Shown here in pieces: positions 17,166 through 23,923 of a DNA stretch of 33,905 nt. This DNA is from Marinibacterium sp039179965 (GTDB lineage: Bacteria > Pseudomonadota > Alphaproteobacteria > Rhodobacterales > Rhodobacteraceae). The notes beneath the pieces are model-generated. The model ran no database searches. It was not told the origin of the DNA and saw only the letters and a program-made list of their open reading frames with translations. Both the position numbers and the translations under genes were made by a program. Numbering within the stretch: the stretch's first letter is position 1; each line of letters starts with the position of its first letter. The stretch lies in contig JBCDEC010000012.1 of assembly GCA_039179965.1 (NCBI GenBank), forward strand, positions 1 to 33,905, given 5' to 3'.

Positions 17166-17184
17166 GGGCGCGGATAACGCGCCC
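17166..17184 (+). promoter_or_regulatory. Intercistronic hairpin after the binding protein gene
   Basis: GGGCGCG (17166-17172) and CGCGCCC (17178-17184) form a perfect 7-bp stem with a GATAA loop in the 78 bases between the binding protein and the first permease. No U-run follows. Its likely job is to protect the upstream mRNA segment or partly stop transcription so that the binding protein exceeds the permeases. Confidence 0.6.
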
Positions 17185-17218
17185 TCGGTTGCCTCAACGA
17201 AGGCCCGGGGAGGTCCAA

Positions 17219-18085
17219 ATGCGCGGTAAAGTATCTCGCAAAACGCTCTTTGCCTTCATTGGCCCTGCGGTGATCGGCCTGGCCGCTGTCGGGATCGCAC
17301 CATTGCTCTATGCGCTCTGGACCTCGCTGCATTTCTTTAATCTCACCAAGCTGCGGAATGTGAAATTCATCGGTTTGGAGAATTACGGCACGGTCCTGAC
17401 CGATGAGGTATTCTGGCAGGCGATGGGGCGCACCTTTTTTCTGCTGGGTACCGCACTTCCGCTGCAGATCGCTCTGGGACTCGGGATTGCGCTCGTCCTG
17501 CATCAACCTGGACTGACCCTGGTCAAGACCCTGGCGCGGTTGAGCCTCGTGCTGCCGATGGCCACCACCTATGCCGTTGTGGGCCTCCTGGGACAGGTCA
17601 TGTTCAACCAGAAATTTGGCGTTGTGAACCAGCTGATGGGGGGCGCCAATATCAACTGGATCGGCGATCCCAACAATGCCTTTTACATGATCATCTTCTG
17701 GGATGTGTGGCAGTGGACGCCCTTTGTGGCCCTTGTCCTGCTGGCGGGCCTGACAATGGTGCCAGGCGAGGTGGAAGAGGCCGCGCGGCTGGAGACCAAA
17801 TCCAAGTGGACGATCCTGCGCTATGTGCAACTTCCCTATCTGATCCCCGGATTGGTCGCCGTCCTGATCCTGCGCACCGCCGACACGCTCAAGCTCTTTG
17901 ATATGGTCTTTACCCTGACACGAGGGGGGCCGGGTTCGTCGACCGAGTTTATCTCGCTGATGATCCAGCGCGTCGGCTTCCGGGCGTTTGATCAGGGGCT
18001 GGCCTCGGCTCAGGCAATCATTTTGCTGATCATCACCATCGTACTGGCGCAGATCTATATCCGCGTCTTTTACAAAGAGGTCTGA
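17219..18085 (+). CDS. ABC sugar/polyol permease, MalF/UgpA/SmoF type
   Basis: The protein has 288 residues and about six transmembrane helices. ATG 17219 is chosen over the earlier frame start because GGGGAGG (17207-17213) precedes it and the protein starts with a charged end followed by the first helix (TLFAFIGPAVIGLAAVGIAP). The EAA loop that contacts the ATPase is EVEEAARLETKSKWTILRYV, followed by the characteristic QLPYLIPG. A LTRGGPGSSTEFIS segment near 235-250 is typical of this permease family. It forms the import channel with the following permease and the ATPase at 14620-15636. Confidence 0.93.
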   Translation: MRGKVSRKTLFAFIGPAVIGLAAVGIAPLLYALWTSLHFFNLTKLRNVKFIGLENYGTVLTDEVFWQAMGRTFFLLGTALPLQIALGLGIALVLHQPGLTLVKTLARLSLVLPMATTYAVVGLLGQVMFNQKFGVVNQLMGGANINWIGDPNNAFYMIIFWDVWQWTPFVALVLLAGLTMVPGEVEEAARLETKSKWTILRYVQLPYLIPGLVAVLILRTADTLKLFDMVFTLTRGGPGSSTEFISLMIQRVGFRAFDQGLASAQAIILLIITIVLAQIYIRVFYKEV

Positions 18086-18088
18086 GCC

Positions 18089-18907
18089 ATGGTCTCCTCT
18101 CGCTCCCTTTGGTCGCAGGTCCTCCTCCTCGCACTGATCATTTCGGTCTGCGTCTTCCCGTTTTACTGGATGGTGACGACGTCATTGAAGACGCACATCG
18201 TCGCCCTTGAAGCGCCGCCGGTCTGGCTCTTTGAGCCGACGCTGGACAACTACCGGGAAGCGCTGTTTGAAGACGGTGTTTTGCGGACGCTCATCAATTC
18301 GCTGATCATTGCCATTTGCACAACGGCACTGGCGCTGGTGCTGGGCGTTCCCGCAGCCTTTGCGCTCGCGAGATTTGAGTTTCGCGGCAAAAAAGACCTT
18401 TGGTTCTGGTTCATCACCAACCGCATGGTCAGCCCGATTGTCCTTGCCCTGCCCTTCTTTCTGATCGCACGGACGCTGGGCATGCTCGACAAGCATATCA
18501 CGCTGATCCTGATCTATCTGACCTTCAACCTGCCCATCGTCATTTGGATCGTGACGGATCAGTTTCGCGGCATTCCCTATGACCTCGATGAGGCCGCACG
18601 GTTGGAAGGCGCTTCACAATTCCGCATCATGCGCGTGATTTGCCTGCCGCTGGCAATGCCGGGCGTCGCCGTCTCGGCCATCTTTTCCTTCATCTTTTCC
18701 TGGAACGAATTGATGTTCGGCCTGATCCTGACCCGGACCGAGGCCAAGACCGCGCCGGCCATGGCCGTGAGTTTCATGGAGGGCTACAACCTGCCCTATG
18801 GCAAGATCATGGCCACCTCGACGCTGATCGTGATCCCGGTCCTGATCTTTGCACTCATCGCCTCCAAACAATTGGTGCGAGGGCTGACGATGGGGGCCGT
18901 GAAGTGA
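18089..18907 (+). CDS. ABC sugar/polyol permease, MalG/UgpE/SmoG type
   Basis: The second permease subunit has 272 residues and six predicted helices, the first being LLLALIISVCVFPFYWMVTTS, which is followed by the family-typical LKTH. The EAA loop reads DLDEAARLEGASQFRIMRVI, followed by CLPLAMPGV. It starts 3 bases after the previous stop, so translation is probably coupled. After its stop, 66 bases precede the SorC-type regulator; they include the 12-bp GC palindrome GCGCCCGGGCGC (18937-18948), whose meaning is unclear. Confidence 0.93.
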   Translation: MVSSRSLWSQVLLLALIISVCVFPFYWMVTTSLKTHIVALEAPPVWLFEPTLDNYREALFEDGVLRTLINSLIIAICTTALALVLGVPAAFALARFEFRGKKDLWFWFITNRMVSPIVLALPFFLIARTLGMLDKHITLILIYLTFNLPIVIWIVTDQFRGIPYDLDEAARLEGASQFRIMRVICLPLAMPGVAVSAIFSFIFSWNELMFGLILTRTEAKTAPAMAVSFMEGYNLPYGKIMATSTLIVIPVLIFALIASKQLVRGLTMGAVK

Positions 18908-18973
18908 CCGTACGAACCGCTGGTCATTTTGGATATGCGCCCGGGCGCGGCTTGCGCTAAGAGGGATGCCGCC

Positions 18974-19954
18974 ATGTCCCGATACATCAAACTTGAACAG
19001 ATCGATCCGGAAGAGCAGTTGCTGGTGCGTCTGGCCTGGGCCTGTGAGGTCGAGGGCATGACCCAAGCAGATGCGGCGGTGCGCTTTGGGGTAACGCGGT
19101 TGCGGGTCAATAAGGCTCTGAGCGAAGCGCGGCGCCGGGGCATCCTGCGGGTCAGCGTCGATTCTGTCTTTGCCGCCTCTGCGCAACTCGAATGGGGCCT
19201 CGAACGCCGGTTCCGGCTGATGCGGGCTGTTGTCGTACCCGCGCCGGAAGGCGATGCCTCGGTCACACCTCTGGTCGCCGCCGGTCTCGGGGCGCATCTG
19301 TCGGACCTGCTAAAGGATCCAAATCTCACCCGCTTTGGCATGTCCTGGGGCAATACGCTGAACCTCGCGACCCGTCACATGCAACCGTTGGACCGCCCCG
19401 ACCTGGAAATCGTTTCGATCATGGGCGGGGTTTCGCGCGGGTCGGACGTGAACAGCTATGAGATCACCACCCGTCTGGCCGATCTCTGCAATGCCGAACA
19501 CAGCTTTTTCACCGCACCGCTGTATGCCGGCAACGCCAAAAGTCAGGCGATGTTTATGGAACAGGACGTGATCCGCGACATGCTGGAAAAGATCCGCTCC
19601 TGCGGGGCCATGGCGCTGGCCACCGGGGATCTGAAAAGCTCGCTTCTGGTGCGTGATGCCCTGCCGCGCGATGTAGACCGCGAGGAGCTGATGGCCCGGG
19701 GAGGGGTTGGCGACATCACGGGTCACATTCTGAACGCTGAGGGAGAGCTGATAGATCACGAGGTCAATCGTCGCGTGATTGGCGTCTCGCTCAATGATCT
19801 GGCAAAGATTGAAAACGTTATTCTGGCGGCAGGAGGGCGGCACAAGGTGCCTGTCATACTGGCCGCGCTGCGGCGCGGGTTTGTGGATACGCTGGTGACG
19901 GATGAAAACACCGCACAGGCGCTGATCGACAGCGCCGAGATTGGATCGCTTTAG
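18974..19954 (+). CDS. SorC/DeoR-type sugar-binding transcriptional regulator
   Basis: This encodes 326 residues from ATG 18974, with GAGGGA at 7-base spacing. An N-terminal helix-turn-helix (MTQADAAVRFGVTRLRVNKAL, then ARRRGILRVSV) is followed by the SorC sugar-binding domain: GMSWGNTLNLATRHM, IMGGVSRGSDVNSYEITTRLA, HSFFTAPLY, GDITGHILNAEGE and a closing segment near AALRRGFVDTLVTDENTAQ. Family members (SorC, DeoR, CggR, LsrR relatives) sense sugars or sugar phosphates and act as tetramers on repeated sites. Its place between transport and catabolic genes makes it the probable regulator of the whole cluster through the repeats at 15678-15767. Confidence 0.93.
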   Translation: MSRYIKLEQIDPEEQLLVRLAWACEVEGMTQADAAVRFGVTRLRVNKALSEARRRGILRVSVDSVFAASAQLEWGLERRFRLMRAVVVPAPEGDASVTPLVAAGLGAHLSDLLKDPNLTRFGMSWGNTLNLATRHMQPLDRPDLEIVSIMGGVSRGSDVNSYEITTRLADLCNAEHSFFTAPLYAGNAKSQAMFMEQDVIRDMLEKIRSCGAMALATGDLKSSLLVRDALPRDVDREELMARGGVGDITGHILNAEGELIDHEVNRRVIGVSLNDLAKIENVILAAGGRHKVPVILAALRRGFVDTLVTDENTAQALIDSAEIGSL

Positions 19955-19966
19955 GAGGCGCGCGAG

Positions 19967-21010
19967 ATGGCCGAAGCCCTAGTTTTGGAAGAAGCGCATA
20001 AACTGTCTCTGCGCGACATCGATCTGCCCGAGTCGCTGGGTCCCGAAGATGTGCGGGTCGCGATTGATACGGTCGGTGTCTGCGGCAGTGACGTGCACTA
20101 TTACACCCATGGCAAGATCGGACCCTTTGTGGTGAAAGAACCGATGGTCCTGGGTCACGAGGCCTCGGGCAGCGTGTCCGAGATTGGCTCTGCGGTCACC
20201 CATCTGGCGGTTGGAGATCGCGTTTGCATGGAACCCGGCATCCCGAACACCCGCTCCAAGGCCGCCAAGCTTGGCGTTTACAATGTCGACCCGTCCGTGC
20301 GGTTCTGGGCGACGCCGCCGGTGCATGGCTGCCTCACGCCCTCGGTCGTCCATCCCGCCGCATTCACCTTCAAGCTGCCCGATCATGTCAGTTTTGCCGA
20401 AGGCGCCATGGTCGAACCCTTCGCCATCGGCATGCAGGCCGCCTTCAAGGCAAAGATCAAACCCGGTGATGTGGCTTTGGTCACGGGCGCCGGGCCGATT
20501 GGAATCATGGTTGCCCTGGCGGCTTTGGCCGGCGGGTGCGCGAAAGTGTACATATCCGATCTTGTTGAGAAAAAACTGACCCTCGCCGCGCAATACGACA
20601 ATATCGAACCGATCCTGGTCCCGCGCGACAATCCGGGTGATGTGTTGCGGGCGGCAACCGAAGGCTGGGGTGCGGATGTGGTCTTTGAGTGCGCAGGCGC
20701 CGCAGCGTCGATCCAAACGGCGCTGGAGGCGGCTGCGCCGGCGGGCTGCGTCGTCTGGGTGGGCATGCCTGTGGACCCTGTGCCCTTCGACATTGTCCTC
20801 GCGCAATCAAAGGAACTACGGATGGAAACGGTCTTCCGCTACGCCAATATGTATGACCGCGCGATAGCGCTTCTGGGCTCGGGCAAGGTGGATCTCAAAC
20901 CGCTGATCTCTGAGACATTCGCCTTCAGGGACAGTATTGCGGCCTTTGACCGTGCGTTGGAGGCCCGGCCCGAAGATGTGAAGATCCAGATCAAACTGGG
21001 CACGGGATGA
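19967..21010 (+). CDS. Zinc-dependent polyol dehydrogenase, xylitol/sorbitol dehydrogenase type
   Basis: The 347-residue MDR-family protein probably oxidises xylitol to D-xylulose, or a related polyol, with NAD. Catalytic zinc ligands are visible: Cys39 (GVCGSD), His64 and Glu65 (LGHEASG) and Glu150 (MVEPFA). The Rossmann motif GAGPIGIMVA follows. The four-Cys structural zinc site is absent: the loop reads EPGIPNTRSKAAKLGVYNV, as I recall for alphaproteobacterial xylitol dehydrogenases (D-xylulose reductases). The PSVRFWATPPVHG stretch is also typical. It starts 12 bases after the regulator stop with a GGAGG site, and its end overlaps the SIS gene by ATGA. Sorbitol or another polyol remains possible as substrate. 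Confidence 0.88.
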   Translation: MAEALVLEEAHKLSLRDIDLPESLGPEDVRVAIDTVGVCGSDVHYYTHGKIGPFVVKEPMVLGHEASGSVSEIGSAVTHLAVGDRVCMEPGIPNTRSKAAKLGVYNVDPSVRFWATPPVHGCLTPSVVHPAAFTFKLPDHVSFAEGAMVEPFAIGMQAAFKAKIKPGDVALVTGAGPIGIMVALAALAGGCAKVYISDLVEKKLTLAAQYDNIEPILVPRDNPGDVLRAATEGWGADVVFECAGAAASIQTALEAAAPAGCVVWVGMPVDPVPFDIVLAQSKELRMETVFRYANMYDRAIALLGSGKVDLKPLISETFAFRDSIAAFDRALEARPEDVKIQIKLGTG

Positions 21011-21567
21011 CCGCCGACGATCTAGCCGACCGGGTGCTCGATGAACTGCGCCCCGGGCTCGCGCCAGCGGTTCTAGGGCAAATTCCGGACGTGGCGCAAA
21101 GCCTGGGCACGGCCCGGCGCATCTGCTGCTACGGGGTAGGTCGCGAAGGGTTGATGATGCGGGCGCTGGCAATGCGGCTGTTTCACCTGGGATGCAATGC
21201 CCATGTGGTGGGTGACATGACCACGCCACCGGTGGGCGTTGGCGATGTGCTCTTTGTCAGCGCGGGGCCAGGCGAGTTTTCAACCGTGTCCGCCTTGCTC
21301 GATGTGGCGCGCAGCAGCGGCGCGCGGGTGATCTGTGTCACTGCAGAGCCCTCAGGTCCCGTGCCCCAGGCCGCCGATCTGGTGCTGCACATTCCAGCCC
21401 AGACCATGGCCGCCGATCAGGGCGCTGCCGCGACGTCGGTGCTGCCGATGGGCTCGCTTTATGAGGCGCTGATGTTTCTGGTGTTCGAAATTCTGGTGCT
21501 GGAACTGCGGGACCAGATGAGCGTCTCCCCCGAAGCGATGCGCGCCAATCACACCAATCTGGAGTAA
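21007..21567 (+). CDS. SIS-domain sugar-phosphate isomerase, 6-phospho-3-hexuloisomerase (HxlB)-like
   Basis: This 186-residue protein is a single SIS domain, as in HxlB/PHI. The typical motifs are CCYGVGREGLMMRALAMRLFHLG, VGDMTTPPVGVGDVLFVSAGPGEF, VICVTAEPSGPVPQAADLVLHIPAQT and PMGSLYEALMFLVFEI. PHI converts D-arabino-hex-3-ulose 6-phosphate to fructose 6-phosphate, normally as partner of hexulose-phosphate synthase (HxlA), but no such synthase lies in the window. A different 3-ulose or 2-ulose phosphate is therefore plausible, for example from a phosphorylated ketose in this pathway (inference). ATGA overlap with the dehydrogenase shows tight translational coupling. Confidence 0.85.
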   Translation: MTADDLADRVLDELRPGLAPAVLGQIPDVAQSLGTARRICCYGVGREGLMMRALAMRLFHLGCNAHVVGDMTTPPVGVGDVLFVSAGPGEFSTVSALLDVARSSGARVICVTAEPSGPVPQAADLVLHIPAQTMAADQGAAATSVLPMGSLYEALMFLVFEILVLELRDQMSVSPEAMRANHTNLE

Positions 21568-21571
21568 AGCT

Positions 21572-22339
21572 TTGCCGTGGCAGGACCGCTTTTCGCTTAC
21601 TGGAAAGACCGCGCTGATCACTGGCGCGTCCTCCGGGATCGGTACGGCGATCGCCGAGGTTTTCGCCGACGCCGGGGCCGACATCGCCGGTCATGGACGC
21701 GACAAAGACCGCCTCGCGGCTCTGGGCGAGACCGTAACCGGATTCGGGCAGCGTTTCCTGCCGGTAACCGGCGATCTTGCCGATCCCCACGAGACCGAAG
21801 TGGTCGCCCGGGCCGCGCAAACGGGTCTGGGGCAGATTGATATTCTGGTGAACTGCGCCGGCATCGCGCTGACCGGACCGGTGGTGGACTACGATCTCAG
21901 CGATTGGCACCGCACGCTTGCTATCAATCTGACCGCCCCCTTCATCCTCTCCAAGGCGTTGCTGCCAGCGATGATGGCGCGCAGACAAGGCAAGATCATC
22001 AATATCTCATCACAAACCGGCGTCATTGCCCTGGACGACCACGCCGCCTATGCGACCTCCAAGGGTGGTCTCAACGCGCTGACCAAATCGCTGATGACCG
22101 AGGCCGCCCCGCACAACGTGCAGGTCAACGCGATTTGCCCGACCGTCGTCCTGACCGAGATGGGCAAGGAGCTTTGGTCGGCGCCCGAAAAGAAAGATCC
22201 GTTCATCGCCCGCACCCCCCTGCGCCGCTTTGGCGAGCCGGTCGAGATTGCGGATATGGCGCTCTATCTGGCGGCACCTGCGTCGGATCTTGTGAACGGC
22301 GCTATCATGATGATCGAGGGAGGACATTCGAGCATATGA
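21572..22339 (+). CDS. Short-chain dehydrogenase/reductase in the polyol cluster
   Basis: The protein has 255 residues. It starts at TTG 21572, with GGAG (21561-21564) overlapping the end of the preceding gene at 7-base spacing; no ATG or GTG in frame fits better. It has classical SDR features: TGASSGIG (17-24), NCAG (94-97), Ser147 in INISSQTG, and the pair Tyr160/Lys164 in YATSK. It resembles gluconate 5-dehydrogenase and other polyol/ketose SDRs. The substrate may be another sugar alcohol or keto-sugar within the cluster; it is less securely named than the RbtD homologue downstream. The stop overlaps the start of the epimerase (ATGA). Confidence 0.88.
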   Translation: MPWQDRFSLTGKTALITGASSGIGTAIAEVFADAGADIAGHGRDKDRLAALGETVTGFGQRFLPVTGDLADPHETEVVARAAQTGLGQIDILVNCAGIALTGPVVDYDLSDWHRTLAINLTAPFILSKALLPAMMARRQGKIINISSQTGVIALDDHAAYATSKGGLNALTKSLMTEAAPHNVQVNAICPTVVLTEMGKELWSAPEKKDPFIARTPLRRFGEPVEIADMALYLAAPASDLVNGAIMMIEGGHSSI

Positions 22340-23184
22340 AGGGATTTGGCGTACACACCAGCATGTGGACCATGACCTGGGACGAAGAAGGCGCGGCTCG
22401 CGCCATTGCTGCGGCCAAAGAGAGCGGCATGGATTTCATCGAAATCGCGCTGCTGGATCCGGCATCGACCGATGCGCAGCTTAGCGCGCGGATGCTCCGT
22501 GACGCGGCTCTGCCCGCCGTCTGCTCGCTTGGCCTGCCCGAGCCGGTCTGGCCTTCGAAAAACCCCGAAGGCGCCATCGACTTTCTCAAACTGGCCATTG
22601 AGAAGACGGCCGGCCTGGGAGCCGAGGCGCTCTCGGGCGTGACTTACGGCGGGATTGGCGAACGCAGCGGTCTGCCCCCCACCCAAGGCGAGCTCGACAA
22701 CGTCGCTTATGCGCTGGAGGCTGCTGCCGGGATGGCAAAAGACGCTGGGCTGACCTTTGGGATCGAACCGGTGAACCGCTATGAGACGCACCTCATAAAC
22801 ACGGCCGCCCAAGGCGTGGCGATGATCGAACGGGTTGGCGCCGAGAACATGTTTCTCCACCTCGACACCTATCACATGAACATCGAGGAGAAGGGCGCGG
22901 GCAATGGCATCCTCGCGGGCCGGGACCACCTGCGCTATATCCACCTGTCGGAATCCGACCGCGGGACACCCGGAATGGGCACCTGCGACTGGGACGAGAT
23001 CTTCGCGACCCTGTCGGCCATAGGCTTCGACGGCGGGCTCGCGATGGAGAGCTTTATCAACATGCCCCCCGAGATTGCCTATGGTCTCTCCGTGTGGCGC
23101 CCGGTGGCCGAGAGCGCGGAGGACGTGATCGGCCAGGGCCTGCCGTTTCTGAAGGGCAAAGCGACGCAGTATGGGCTGATCTAA
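22336..23184 (+). CDS. Ketose 3-epimerase, D-tagatose/D-allulose 3-epimerase type
   Basis: The 282-residue TIM-barrel protein starts at ATG 22336, overlapping the previous stop by ATGA; a longer frame back to 21904 is a shadow of that gene. The four metal ligands of the D-tagatose 3-epimerase family are in place: Glu144 (GIEPVNRYE), Asp177 (LDTYHMNIEE), His203 (YIHLSESDRG) and Glu238 (AMESF). The EPVNRYETHLINT segment is a hallmark. These Mn2+/Co2+ enzymes swap the C3 configuration of free ketoses; D-tagatose 3-epimerases also convert D-xylulose to D-ribulose. That would connect the xylitol dehydrogenase to the ribulokinase here (inference). Confidence 0.9.
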   Translation: MKGFGVHTSMWTMTWDEEGAARAIAAAKESGMDFIEIALLDPASTDAQLSARMLRDAALPAVCSLGLPEPVWPSKNPEGAIDFLKLAIEKTAGLGAEALSGVTYGGIGERSGLPPTQGELDNVAYALEAAAGMAKDAGLTFGIEPVNRYETHLINTAAQGVAMIERVGAENMFLHLDTYHMNIEEKGAGNGILAGRDHLRYIHLSESDRGTPGMGTCDWDEIFATLSAIGFDGGLAMESFINMPPEIAYGLSVWRPVAESAEDVIGQGLPFLKGKATQYGLI

Positions 23185-23197
23185 AGGGGAGGCACGG

Positions 23198-23923
23198 ATG
23201 GGAGATCTGACAGGCAAGGTGGTGGCAATCACCGGGGCGGCTTCGGGCATTGGACTGGCCTGCGCCGGGGCCTGCATCGCAGCCGGGGCCAAGGTCGCGC
23301 TGGTTGATCGGGATGCGGCGGCGCTGGACAGGGTGTGCGGGGATCTCGGGCACGCAGCCATCCCCGTCGTGACGGACCTGATGGACAAGGACAGTGTTGA
23401 ACGGATGCTGGGCGACATCCTCGCCAAGGCCGGTCGGCTCGACGCCTTCCACGCCAACGCGGGCGCCTATGTCGGCGGCAATGTCCTGGAGGGTGACCCG
23501 GAGGACTGGGACAAGATGCTCAACCTCAATGTCAACGCGGTCTTCCGCTCGATCCACGCGGTGCTGCCACATCTTGCCAAACAAGGGGCAGGCGATGTGA
23601 TCCTGACCAGTTCGATCGCGGGGGTGATCCCGGTGGTGTGGGAACCAATATATACAGCCTCCAAGCATGCCGTTCAGGCCTTTACCCACACCGTTCGCCG
23701 CCAGATGTCCAAACACGGTGTCCGGGTCGGTGCGATCCTGCCAGGGCCCGTTGTCACCGCGCTTCTGGACGATTGGCCAAAGGCGAAGATGGATCAGGCG
23801 CTGGCCGAAGGCAGCCTGATGCAGCCCAAGGAGGTCGCCGATTGCGTGGTCTTCATGCTGACTCGCCCTTCGAACGTCACCATCCGGGATCTGGTGCTTC
23901 TGCCAAACGCGGTGGATCTATGA
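23198..23923 (+). CDS. rbtD: Ribitol 2-dehydrogenase (RbtD)
   Basis: The protein has 241 residues and converts ribitol to D-ribulose with NAD. It shares long stretches with the Klebsiella enzyme as I remember it: KVVAITGAASGIGL, RLDAFHANAGAYVGG, the VLPHL helix, PVVWEPIYTASKHAVQAF, RVGAILPGPVVTALLDDWP, KAKMDQALAEGSLMQP and VTIRDLVLLPN at the end. SDR landmarks are NAG 87-89, Ser139, Tyr152 and Lys156. The WEP-Y-TASK signature with the DDWPKAKMD tail is specific for this subgroup; galactitol or other polyol dehydrogenases are close relatives. GGGAGG precedes the start, 13 bases after the epimerase stop, and the end overlaps the kinase by ATGA. Confidence 0.9.
   Translation: MGDLTGKVVAITGAASGIGLACAGACIAAGAKVALVDRDAAALDRVCGDLGHAAIPVVTDLMDKDSVERMLGDILAKAGRLDAFHANAGAYVGGNVLEGDPEDWDKMLNLNVNAVFRSIHAVLPHLAKQGAGDVILTSSIAGVIPVVWEPIYTASKHAVQAFTHTVRRQMSKHGVRVGAILPGPVVTALLDDWPKAKMDQALAEGSLMQPKEVADCVVFMLTRPSNVTIRDLVLLPNAVDL

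Noticed and set aside
18937..18948. Perfect 12-bp palindrome GCGCCCGGGCGC before the SorC-type regulator gene
   Set aside because: It has no spacer and is pure G/C in a GC-rich genome, so chance is likely; it was not called an operator without a second copy.
21904..22335. N-terminal extension of the epimerase frame inside the preceding SDR gene
   Set aside because: The SDR frame is clearly coding there; the epimerase starts at 22336 in a typical ATGA overlap.
23638..23919. N-terminal extension of the kinase frame inside rbtD
   Set aside because: rbtD is strongly conserved in its own frame; the kinase starts at 23920 where its nucleotide motif begins.
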